From positions 6,070,021 to 6,134,020 of the forward strand of contig CM039462.1 in assembly GCA_022414725.1 (NCBI GenBank): a stretch of DNA of 64,000 nucleotides, given 5' to 3'. Made by a program: the position numbers and the translations under genes. Within the stretch, counting starts at the first letter, position 1. Each line of letters begins with the position of its first letter. The notes under the pieces are model-generated. The model saw nothing but the letters and a program-made list of their open reading frames with translations. It had not been told where the DNA came from and made no database searches. Below, in pieces: positions 1 to 12,161 of this stretch. This DNA comes from Microglena sp. YARC (lineage: Eukaryota; Chlorophyta; Chlorophyceae; Chlamydomonadales; Chlamydomonadaceae).

Positions 1-800
1 TGACGCGACTCCCCTCTTGACTCTCAGCACCGCTGTCCTTTGGGGGTTCGTAGTGCATGCCCCGATCTTCATTTTGAGTCGCGCGTGAGTTTCATTCAGT
101 TCGTTCATTCTTTCGTCTGTTCTTTTACTTCCTTCTGGCGTGGGACCTCGCGTCAGCTCCAACAGACCAATTCAGACGACTACTGCAGAGAGCAACCCCG
201 TACTATGCAGGGGCAACCACAGAAATAGTGGACAGTACCGCGCTGTCTCTGGACGGAGCAGGAATTGGCGACAGAAGGAGCCACGCGAACAGTTACTGCC
301 AGTACTGCAGGCGCAACCACGATTACTCCATGTGGAAGGCAACCATCCGTCCTCACTTGCGTAGTTAGCCGGGCGGCGAACCGGTCACTGGGATAATATC
401 AGTCGCATCTCGCGGAGAAAAGAACGGTGCTGTAACAAAGTGTAATGAAATCGTATTTGTCGGTATTTATGTCGTATTTTCTTATCTAATTCAGCGTAGG
501 GACAACGGTCAGCCTCTCGAATCTTTTATGGCAGAATCGCGTCAGCTCCCGCACACGCTTATTCACGTCGATGGTCGCGTCAGCTCCCGACACGCATGGA
601 AACTGTGGATGTCGCGTCACTCTCCAGAATCTTAGGGCGAATATCCATATGGCAAAATCACGATGGTACTGCTGCCACGGTATTGCACGGGGAAAATCTA
701 CGGACATCCACCGAGCATCTAATTCGTGCGGAGGGAGACTATCAGGGAAGGACCCCTACTGGTTTTTGAAGTTAAAATGAAAGTTATCAAAAAGACCGAA
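1..800 (+). repeat. Direct repeat copy 1 (noisy)
   Basis: This stretch aligns base by base, in the same orientation, with 23388-24115. Shared landmarks are TGACGCGACTCCC at the left, CTGTC..TTTGGGGG, the CGCGTCAGCTCC motifs and the GACCCCTA-TGG stretch at the right. Copy 1 has many extra single bases relative to copy 2, as expected for insertion-type long-read errors. It begins at the window edge, so it may extend further left. No coding frame is conserved between the copies. It could be a terminal direct repeat of a larger element or simply a dispersed repeat. Confidence 0.85.
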
Positions 801-2640
801 GAGCCGGCGGTGCCACCACTAACTCGCAGAATGACACATATGACACAACTGATATCACTGATTCACTGACTCGACAAAACTCCACTACTATTGCATCACT
901 AACTCACGGACTTCACTGACTCACTGACTCACAGACTAACGTTTACTCACAGCCCTACCAAAAAAAGGTCCATTAAGCCACCAACGGCTACTCAAAGTTT
1001 ATAAGACCTGTCATTGGAGCTTGTATCGTAATCCGTTTGGGAGGAAGCATTTAAACTTAGGGCAGGGGTTTATGCCTATTTGAATTGGCTGATTTTGGGG
1101 CTAAGTTCCGAGGTGGTTTACTCTGTTAACTCGCACTATTGGAGTCACACGGGCGGGAGGTAGGGTATGGTTAGTTAAAGACTAACATGTTTTTGAGCTC
1201 TTTGGGATCTGAGTTTACCTTCGTCCGTAGAGCCGAATCGTTGTACGAATCACCAACCGTATGTATGGATCCCGACAGAACCCACTTGTGCGCTATCGTT
1301 GCGTTCGTAATGGTATTTAATTAGCTATGGTTACTCGATATTCTTGTCTTACATGCTACTGATACGCGCATTTGTGTGCTCCAGGACGGCTACTATAAGG
1401 TTGAGGGACTCCCAGCTATTGAGGGCTCGAGACTTCAACAATTAAATAGCATGCGTTTCATGGTCCCGGACAGCCAGCCTCTTGACGTGGTTGGCTAGGC
1501 TCAACAGGAACCCTCCGCAACCGACCCATGTCTCCTGTCAAGACGACGCAAGCTAAAGCCAACCTCTATTAAGGGGCCTGAGGCGCTTATCCCAATTAAA
1601 TGAAATTATTCTACATGAAACATCACCAAATGATTTAACTTGATATTTCTAATCTTATTTATGCCTTGTATTATTTCGACTTACTGATTTTATTCCATTC
1701 AATATAAATTTATACGTTGAGTTTGACCTGCATTGAATTGCATTTTCTATTCTTATTAATTCGACTTTCGTATCGAATATTTATTTAATTATTAATTTGA
1801 TGGTAATTGATCTTATTGAACAGATAGCATTGTTATTCAGCATTGTCAACGTATAAACAGTGGACGAAAAATGGGAGGTTTGTCTGAAGGGCTGCTTGAT
1901 TTGTACAGCAGTAAATTTGCAATTTTTCGATAATTATAATGAAATCACAATACTTGTCCCAATTTAGTGCCAATGCATGTTTGTAGATTGCCCTTTATTT
2001 CTAAGAATTTGAAGCAAGAAAAATGAGACCGAACTGTAACAGTGTGTTATGGTTGATGTTTACGGATTCGCATTAGCATTATTAATTGCGTTGATCGGCG
2101 CAGCCCACAACCTGACGCTTAGTCCTCCGTTCCTCATTTGAGACGAATTGTTCTTTCTTCATACTTCCCTCACACCATAACAGGACCCGTGTTTCAATTC
2201 ACGCAGGGTGAAGCACTTTCTACCCTGAGACCAGGCCATTTTTTGCTTGCGGAACTCAAGGGAGTTGCGGAAACTGAGACCGCTCGGGATTTCGAGTTGT
2301 CGTCTTCTCTCCCTATTAGGGGCAATCTAGGGAACTGAAGCATGTAATACGATTTTTCCCCCAACGGTTTGATATTCGCAATCAACCGTCTACCATTCTC
2401 CGCGCGCTACATTGCATCAGCTCATTAGTGCCTTAAGGCAATGAAATCTTGACTGTTTAAGTATGCTCATAATTTACCCTACAGATGTACATTGCGTGGC
2501 ACGTAGACGGTCATTTGGGGGTGTTGTGCTGTTTGTACTTATGCAGAACTTACGACCTTATATAACCTTCATAGCAGCCTTATGACTGTTCGATTCAACA
2601 CTATACTAGTGGTGCACATCCGTGATAACCTAAGATCAAG
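801..2640. other. Non-coding stretch, no gene recognised
   Basis: Positions 830-945 are low-complexity with repeated TCACTGACTCAC-like words. The rest is mixed sequence with only short, unconvincing open frames and an AT-rich patch at 1600-1830. I see no RNA gene or transposon ends here. Confidence 0.6.
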
Positions 2641-5600
2641 CGTTTGAATTGAACTCTTGGGGTGCCCTTATGAGCCCTATGAGCAATGCTCTTCAATGCT
2701 TGACACTTAACTGCTCAGCCGCCGCTAGACTGTGTGAGAAAGAAACCTAACACTGGGTGTTGCATCCATGTAACAAAATCAAGTTTTTGAAAATATTGGA
2801 TCGAAGTTGTTTTGGATTGATTGCAAGCTTTCAATTTACTGAATTACCTCACGCCGTTAGACTGTGCGAGCCAAACTTTGGTATAGTGATGTTAGACGCC
2901 ATCGTAGTAACCAAGATCAAGTTTGAAACAATGTAGCCTGTGGATCGCAGTTATGAGTTGCAGAGTTTGAGCAATCTATATCATTAGCTGAACTACCGAT
3001 TCACCCGCCGACATTTAGACTGTGAGGATAACCTAATCCACTGGTGATATGATCACATTGTAACCTCAAGATCAAGTTTGAAAATGTAAGGTCGAGTTGT
3101 TTCCCTGAATATGAGCAAGGTCTTGCAAATGTATAATCTGGTATCTACGCTCCACCGCCGAACGGCAAGGACGTCTCCTCTCGCTAGACTGTGCAGCAAC
3201 CTATCATAGTATGATGTAGATCCATGTTAACTTAAAGATCAGTATGTGAAAACTATGTGGTGCCGCATATTGGTCTTGCGAGCAAGCTTTCAAGTTAGCT
3301 GGATTACCATTTTCACCTCCGCCGACTAGCGACTAGTAATGTGAGGAAACCTAACATGCTGTTGATCCAATTGTAAGCCAAAGATACAAGTTTAAAATAT
3401 GTGGGAAGGTCGACGGTATCCCAAGTCTGTTTAGTATGATCAAGCTTTCAATAACTGGATTACCTCACCGCCGCGAGTTAGGACGAGGTTGCAGCGCACC
3501 TATATAGTGATGTGTACATCCATGCTAACCAAATCAAGTATTGACAAAATATTGGAATGCAGTTATGCGTTCTGCGCGCAGCATTATCTCACTCATTAGC
3601 TTCCATCTAGCCATCACCTCCGATTAGCACTGTGGGTAGAAACCTACACTAGGTGCTTGATCCATGTAACCAGATCTCAGTTTTGAACACAAATAGTATC
3701 GGGATTTACGAGATTGTTTTGTATAGCGACTGAGATAGCTCGAGCTTTCAAATTAACCTGGCATATTTACCTCGACCCTGCCGATAGACTGTTCGATTCA
3801 ACCTGTATAGTGATGTAGATCCATGTAACCAAGATACAATGTTTGGAAATGTTTTGGGACTGCAGTTATGAGTCGTCGAACGCACAGCTTTCCAATTTAG
3901 CCTGGATTACTCACGCCGTTCAGACTGTCGAGAAACCCATAACACTGGTGTTGAATTCCAAGTGGTAACAAGATAAGTTTGAAAATGTGGATCGCAACGT
4001 TTGTTTTGTCATGAGCAGCTATTCAATTAACTGGATTACTCCTCATCTCCCGCCGATTAGACTGTGAGCAACACCCTTTTAGATTGGACTGTTAGATCCC
4101 ATGATAACCAAGATCCAAAGTTTGAGAAAACTTATGGGATGCCAGATATGAGTACTGAGCACACAGCTTGCAATTAGCATGGATCTACCTCACCTGCCGA
4201 CGCAATCTTAGACTGTGAGAAACCTAACACTTGAGTGCTTGATTCCATGTATACCCAGATCAAGTTTGAACACATGTTCGAGGGGATCGAGTGACATTGT
4301 TTCTTGTAATAGAGCAAAGCTTTCCAATTAACTGGCATACCTTCACCGGCCGTAAGTGACTGTGGAGCAGACACTTACAGTGATGTAGATACTCCCCCAT
4401 TGCTACAACCAGTGTATCAGTTGAAATACTCTGGGATGCAGTATGGCATGACTTGAGTAAAGCTTTTCCATGTAGCTGATCCGGCATATACCAACTCACC
4501 GCCGTAGTACTATGTGGTCAGCAACGCCTTATAGAGTGCAATGTTAGATTCTCATGTAACCAAGGATCACAGGTTGAAAACTTGGGACTCAGTTAAGGAG
4601 TAGCTGAGCTATGGGCTTTCAATTAGCTGGATTACCTCACGACGTACGATAGACTGCTGGAGAAAAATACTCAACACGTCTGCATTGATTCCAATGTAAG
4701 CCAAAGCATCAAGTTTGAAAATGTCTGGGACTCGAGTTGTTTTGTTATCAATGAGCAAGCTTATCAATTAACTGGACTTAACCTCACCGCCCAATTAGTA
4801 GCTGTGAGCAACCTTATTAGTGATGTAGATCAATTGTATAAGACCAGATCAACGTTTGGGAAATGTGGGAATGCAGTTATGATGTCTGGAGCAAGCTTAG
4901 TCAAATTAGATGGAGATGTACCTCTTCACCGCCGATTAAGATATTGGAGAAATACCTAACACTTGGTGTTGATCCATTTGTAACCAAGATCAAAGTCTTG
5001 TAAGGATGTGGACCCCCGTTGTTTTGTAAATCAAGCCTCTTTCATATAAACTGGAATTTACCTCAACCGCCGCCATAGACGATGAGCAACCTAATAGTAT
5101 GTACATTCCATGTAGACAACCAAGATCGAAGATTCTGAAAAAATATGGATTGCGTTATGAGGTTCTGGCAAGCTTTCATATAGCAATCGATTACCCTGCT
5201 ACCGCCGTATAGACTGTGAGAAACCTTAACTACTGGTTCCTTCTATGTTGATCCATAGTAACCATAAGATCAAGTGTGTGAAAATGTGGGATATCGAGTT
5301 GTTTTGTTATTGAGCAAGCTGTTCATCACACTTAACTGCATATACCTCACCGCCTGGTAGACTTGTGAGCGAACCTATTAAGTGAATGTACGTCCATGTA
5401 ACCTAAGATCAAAGTTTGAAGTATGGGATGCAGTTATGACTTGAGCAGCTTTCAATTAGACTGGTTTACGCACCGCCGTAGACTGTGAGCAACGCTATAT
5501 AGGATGTAGATCCCATTGTACCCAGATCATGTTTGAAAATGTGGGATTGCAGTTATGTAGTCTGTGTGAGCAAGCTTTCTAAATTAGCTGGAATGTACCT

Positions 5601-8600
5601 CACGCGCCGGTAGATCGGGTAATGAAAAACCTAACACTGGTGTTGATCTCATGAGATACACCACAATCTCAAGTTGTGAAGACATGTGGTGATCGAGAGT
5701 AGGTTTGCTATGAGCGAAAGTATCTTTCCAATTAACTGGATTAATGACCTCACCGAGCTCCGATTAGACTGTGAGAGCAACCGTACATTGATTGTAGATC
5801 CATGTAACCAAGATCAAGTTTGAAAATATGGGGATGCAGTTAATAGAGTCTTGGCAGCTTTCAATTAGCGTGGGAATTACCTCACCGCCGGTAGACTGCT
5901 CGAGAACCTACACTGGTGTTGATCCATGATAACCCCAAGAGTCAAGTTTGAAAATGTGGGATCGAGTTGTTTATTGGTATGAGCCAAGCCTATTCCAATT
6001 GATTTAACTGGATTACATAACTCACCGCGTATTTATAGACTTGTGAGCACTAATGGCTAACATATGAGTGGAATTGAGATCCCTGATATACACAAGTTCC
6101 AGTTTGAAGAATATGGATGCAGTATTGCGTGCTGAAGCAAGCTTTCATTTAGCTGGCTTAACCTCCCCGCCGTCTTAGACTGTCGAGAAGCCTAACAACT
6201 GGTGCTTCGATCATGTAACCAAGATCAAGTTTGAAAATTAGTCCACGGGATCGAGTTAGTCTTAATGTATAAAGCACAGCTTTCAATTAGCTGGGATTAC
6301 CTACACCGCCTACTCGATTAGACTGTCGAGCAAGCGCTATTAGTGATGTAGATCCATAGATTAACCAAGATCAGTTTGAAATGTGGCATGCAGTTATGGT
6401 CTGCAGCAAGTATTCATTAAGCTGGTATTTACCCTCACCGCCGCCCCTAGGACTGGTGTACGAAACCTAACACTGGGGTTGATCCATGATATAACCGTAG
6501 ATTCTCAAGTTTGAACAGGATATGTCAAGATCGAAGTTGTTCTTGTTCAATGAGCAAGACTTTCAATTATACTGTTACTCACCGCCGTAACTGTTAGACG
6601 CAACCTTCAATATGTGATTGCGTTAGATCCATGTCAACAAGATCAGTTTGAAAATATGGGGATAGCAGTTATGTGCTCGCTGAGCAAGCCTTTCTCAATT
6701 AAGCTTGGATTACCTCACGCACGTACGACCGGATGAGAAAACCTAACACTGGCTGTCTCATTCCATGTAAGCCAGAGTCAAGTTTGAAAACTGTCAGGGA
6801 TTCGAAGTAGTTTTTGTAGATGAGCAAGCTTTCTCAATTACTGGCATTCCTCACCGGCCGTAGACTCGTGAGCAACCTTATAAGTTGATGTCAGATCCAT
6901 GTAACCGCAAGATCAAGTTTGAAAATGCTGGGAATCGCAGTATGAGAGTTCTGAGCAAGGCTTTCCAATTAGCTGGATTACCTCCACCGCCGTAGACGTG
7001 AGAAACCTGCCTTAACACTGGATGTTGATCATGTACCAAGATCAAGTTGAAAAATGTGGGACGAGTTGTTTTGACTATAATCAGGCTGGTCCGAAATTAA
7101 CTGGATTACGCTCACCGCCCCGTAGACTGTGAGCCAACCTATTGATAGAGGTAGATCCCATGTAACTCTCAAGATCAAGTTTAAAATTAGGTGAATAGTC
7201 GAGTTTATGAGGTCTGAGGCTCATAGCTTTGCGATAGCTGGATTACTTCCACACCGCCGTAGTCGGTGCAGAAACCTAAACAGCTGGTGTGTTGATCCAT
7301 GTAACCAAATCAAGTTGAAATGTTTAAACGTCAGTTATGAGTTGGGATCCGAGTCTGTTCTTCGTTCCATGAAGCAAGCTTATCAATTAAACTGAGCCAA
7401 TATACGTCTACACCAGCAGTTGACTGTGAGCAACTCCTACAGTGGATTGGTAGATCCATGTAACCAAGTGACTCAAGTTTGAAATATGGGATGCAGTTCT
7501 CGTCATTGAGCAGTTTCCAATTAGCGTGGTATTACTACTGTGACCGCCGTAGACCTTCAAGTGTGCAGGCAACCTTATAAGATGATTGTTGGATCCATTG
7601 TAAACCATAGATACATAGTTTGAGCAATGTGGGATGCGCAAAGTTATGAGTCTAGAGCAAGGCTTTCCAATTAGCTGGATTACTCATCGCGTCCGCACTA
7701 GACTGTGAAACATCAACCTGGATAGTTGTATCCATATGTATACCAAGATAAGGTTTTGAAATTTAGTGGTTATCTGTGTAGGTTGTTTTCGTATGTTTAT
7801 GAGCAAGCTTTTTTTCTAATCTAAACGGATTTGCTTCACCGCCACGTAGACGTGTAGCAATCCTGTACATAATGTTATATCCATGTTAACCAGTTTCTGT
7901 TTAGAAAATTATGAGAATGCAGTATGAGTTTGAGCAAGATGCTTCAATTAAGCTGTGATTACCTCACCGCCGTTTTAGGACTGTGAGTAAATCCTAACAC
8001 TGGTTGTTGATCCATGTATAACCATTAGATCAAGTTTGAACTGAATACTGTATTGGGGATCGAGTTGTTTTGTATGGAGCAAGCTTTCAATTAACCTGGG
8101 ATTACCTCACCGCCAGGGCGCGTTAGACTGTGAGCAAACCTTTATGGATGGTTAGATCCATGTAACAAGTTGCAAGTTTTGAATATGGGATGCAGTTTAA
8201 TGAGTTATTGAGCAACTATTACAATTAGACTGGATTACCTCACGCCGAATTAGTACTGTGAGATAGTCCCTAACCACTGGATGTTCGATCCATGTAACCT
8301 CAAGATCAAGTTTAAAAATGTTGGAGATTCGAGTATGGTTTTGTATGAGCAAGCTGCTTTCAATTAACTGTGGATTATCTCACCGCCGATGTGTTAGACT
8401 CGTGAGCAACCTTCATAATGATGTGTTAGAATCCAGTAACCAAGATATCTCAAGTTTGAAAATGTGGGACTGCAGTTATGTAGTTCTGAGCATCAGAAGC
8501 TGTTCAATTAGGCGATGGATTTACCTACCGCTCCGTAGACTGTGGAACCTAAACACTGGTGTTTGAATCCATGTGTAACCAAGTATCATTTGATAATGAT

Positions 8601-11161
8601 GGGATCTGTTGTTTTTGTGTATGAGCAAGCTTTCAAATTAGACTGGAAATTACCCTTCGTCCGCCGTGTTTAGACTGCTGAGCAACTTTTTTTCTGTTTC
8701 AATCTATAAGCGATGTAGCATAGATCCATGTTAACTCAAGATCAAAATTTTTGGAAAATATGGAATGCTCAGTTATGAGTCTGGCAAGCTTTCGAATTTA
8801 GCTGGATTTACATTCAAGTCGCCGTTGACTTTGAGTAACCTAACACTCGGTGTGATCATAGTAACTCTATCAATGTTGAAATATGTTGGGATTCGTGGTT
8901 GATGGTATTTGTAGATGCCAGCATAGCTTCAATTATGGGGATTACTCTCACCGCCGCTGACTGGTGAAACCTTATCAGTGATGTGATTCATGGTAAACCA
9001 AGATCAAGGTATGACATATATGGTGAGTGCTGAGTTTTATGAGTCTGTGCAAGCTTTTCAATTAGCCTGTGTATTACCCTCACCGCCGTTTAGGTTGTGC
9101 ATCAACCATCTGTGGATAGTGATGTTTGAGTCATGTAACCAAGATTCAAGTTTTGAAAAATATGGGATTGTCAGTTATGAGTCTGAGCAAGCTTTCAATT
9201 TTAGCTGGATTACCTCACCTGCCGTAGACTGTGAGAAAGCCGAACACTTTGATAGTGTTGATCAATGTAACCACATGATTCCAAGTTTGATAATTGTCCG
9301 GGCATCGAGTATATGTTTTTGTATATGATCTAGCTTTCATCATTAACTGGTTGCCTCCACGCGACTTATGACTGTGTCAGCATCCCTTATAACAGTGATG
9401 TAGATCCATGGACCAAGATCAAGTGTTTTGAGATCAATATGGGATAGTTCGCGTAGTTATGAGTTTGGAGCAAGCTTTCAATTAGTTGAGGATTTACCTT
9501 CACCGCGTTTAGACTGCTGAGCAAATCCTGAACACTTGTGGTATCTGTTGTTTGATCCACTGTAACCATAGATATCAAGTTTTGAAAATGTATCGGATTC
9601 GAGTTCTGATTTTATGTGCGGATGAGCGCAAGCCTTACAATTATAAACTGGATTATCTTATGCGGCTCTACCGTCCGAATAGACCGTAGAGCAACCTTTA
9701 ATTAGTAGATGTTATAGATCCATGAACCACATGCACGTTTTTGAATAATAATGGAGTGCAGTCTATGAGTCTGAAGTCAAGCTTTCCAATTAGCTGGTAT
9801 ACCTCACGTCCGTAAGTTAGACTTGTGGAGAAGCTAACATGGTGTATGATCCATGCTAACCAAGATCCAGATTTGAAAGAATGTGGTGAATCTAGTTTTT
9901 CTGATTTGATGAGCAAGCTTTCAATTAACGAGGATTATCTTCACCCCGTATGGTGTAGACTTTGAGCAACCGCACATATTAGTGATCTGTAGATCCATGC
10001 TAACAAAAGATCAAGTTTGAAATGTGGGATAATGTGCGCATTAATGAGAGGTCTGAGCAAGCTTATTTGCACATTAGCTGGATTCCCTCACTCGACGTTA
10101 GAATGTGAGGAACCACACTGGGTTGTTGACTCCTATCATGTAACCAAGATCAAGTTTGAATTGTCGGGCATCGAGTTAGTTTTTATGTGAGCATAGCTTT
10201 CAATCATGAACGGACTTGCCTCACCGTTCGCGTTAGACTGTGGCAACCTTACCTCAGTTGATGTACGATCCACACTGGATATACCCCCGAAGATAAGTTG
10301 GTGTAAATAATTGCGTGATGCTCAGTTATTGTGAGTAATGTAAGTCATGCTTTCAACTATTAGGTAACCTTGGCTATGATTACCTCAGCGAGCCATCGAT
10401 AGACTGTGAGAATAAACCTCAAATACACTTGGGGTGTGTATGAATCGCATTTGTACACAGAGTTTCAAGTCATTGACGAAATTTGTGGCCTGGATCGAGT
10501 TGTTTTCTAGAGAGCAAGCTGTTTTCAATTAACTGGATTACCCACCGCCGATGACTGGACTGTGGATGCAGACCTCATATGGTATGGGTCTAGTGATCAT
10601 GTAGATCCTCATATAACCAATAAGATCAAGAGTGTTTGGATAAAAAACTCTGGTGGTGGCTTATATATCATAGTAATAGGGGGATTGCATGATTATGAGT
10701 TTGGAGGCAGAGCTTTCCAATTAGTCTGATATCAGCGTCACGAGCGTTATAGACTGTAGCAAAGTGTGTCGCTACACGTGGTGTTGATCCCTGCTAACCA
10801 AGATCAAGTTTGAAAATGGTGGATACGAGTTGTATTTGAAAAGTGTGATGAGAAGCTTTCATTAGATCTGGGAATTACGCAGGCACTCGCTCGAGTCTTA
10901 GCACTGTGAGGCAATACCGGTCTTTTATAGTGATTAGATCCATATGTAACCAGAGAATCGCAGTATGAATGGTGCGGAATGGTGCGTTATGAGTCCTGCA
11001 GCAAGCTTTCAATCTAGCAATGAATGGATAGTTGACCTCATCCGAACCGGTATATATCAGTCTACATCTAATAGACTTGTGAATGAAAGAAAATAAGCAC
11101 TGTATTGATCCAGTTAACAAGATTCAAGTATTGTGGCAACAATGTTGGCGAATCAGAGTGT
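2640..11161 (+). repeat. Satellite array, alternating 117/119-bp monomers
   Basis: Two related monomers alternate. Type B (about 117 bp) carries GTGAGCAACCTATAGTGATG and GGGATGCAGTTATGAGTCTG. Type A (about 119 bp) carries GAGAAACCTAACACTGGTG and GGGATCGAGTTGTTTTG. Both share GATCCATGTAACCAAGATC, GAGCAAGCTTTCAATTA and GGATTACCTCACCGCC. The higher-order unit is therefore a dimer of about 236 bp. Roughly 65-70 monomers fit before the gap, which interrupts the array. Almost every monomer differs from consensus by scattered 1-4 nt insertions or deletions, more like uncorrected reads than evolutionary divergence. Locus-wide arrays of this kind are typical of centromeric or heterochromatic satellites; that role is inferred. 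Confidence 0.93.
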
Positions 11162-12161
11162 NNNNNNNNNNNNNNNNNNNNNNNNNNNNNNNNNNNNNNN
11201 NNNNNNNNNNNNNNNNNNNNNNNNNNNNNNNNNNNNNNNNNNNNNNNNNNNNNNNNNNNNNNNNNNNNNNNNNNNNNNNNNNNNNNNNNNNNNNNNNNNN
11301 NNNNNNNNNNNNNNNNNNNNNNNNNNNNNNNNNNNNNNNNNNNNNNNNNNNNNNNNNNNNNNNNNNNNNNNNNNNNNNNNNNNNNNNNNNNNNNNNNNNN
11401 NNNNNNNNNNNNNNNNNNNNNNNNNNNNNNNNNNNNNNNNNNNNNNNNNNNNNNNNNNNNNNNNNNNNNNNNNNNNNNNNNNNNNNNNNNNNNNNNNNNN
11501 NNNNNNNNNNNNNNNNNNNNNNNNNNNNNNNNNNNNNNNNNNNNNNNNNNNNNNNNNNNNNNNNNNNNNNNNNNNNNNNNNNNNNNNNNNNNNNNNNNNN
11601 NNNNNNNNNNNNNNNNNNNNNNNNNNNNNNNNNNNNNNNNNNNNNNNNNNNNNNNNNNNNNNNNNNNNNNNNNNNNNNNNNNNNNNNNNNNNNNNNNNNN
11701 NNNNNNNNNNNNNNNNNNNNNNNNNNNNNNNNNNNNNNNNNNNNNNNNNNNNNNNNNNNNNNNNNNNNNNNNNNNNNNNNNNNNNNNNNNNNNNNNNNNN
11801 NNNNNNNNNNNNNNNNNNNNNNNNNNNNNNNNNNNNNNNNNNNNNNNNNNNNNNNNNNNNNNNNNNNNNNNNNNNNNNNNNNNNNNNNNNNNNNNNNNNN
11901 NNNNNNNNNNNNNNNNNNNNNNNNNNNNNNNNNNNNNNNNNNNNNNNNNNNNNNNNNNNNNNNNNNNNNNNNNNNNNNNNNNNNNNNNNNNNNNNNNNNN
12001 NNNNNNNNNNNNNNNNNNNNNNNNNNNNNNNNNNNNNNNNNNNNNNNNNNNNNNNNNNNNNNNNNNNNNNNNNNNNNNNNNNNNNNNNNNNNNNNNNNNN
12101 NNNNNNNNNNNNNNNNNNNNNNNNNNNNNNNNNNNNNNNNNNNNNNNNNNNNNNNNNNNNN
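11162..12161. other. Assembly gap (1,000 N)
   Basis: A run of exactly 1,000 N sits at the end of the satellite array. The round length suggests a scaffolding placeholder, not a measured distance. Open frames drawn through it are meaningless. Confidence 0.99.
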
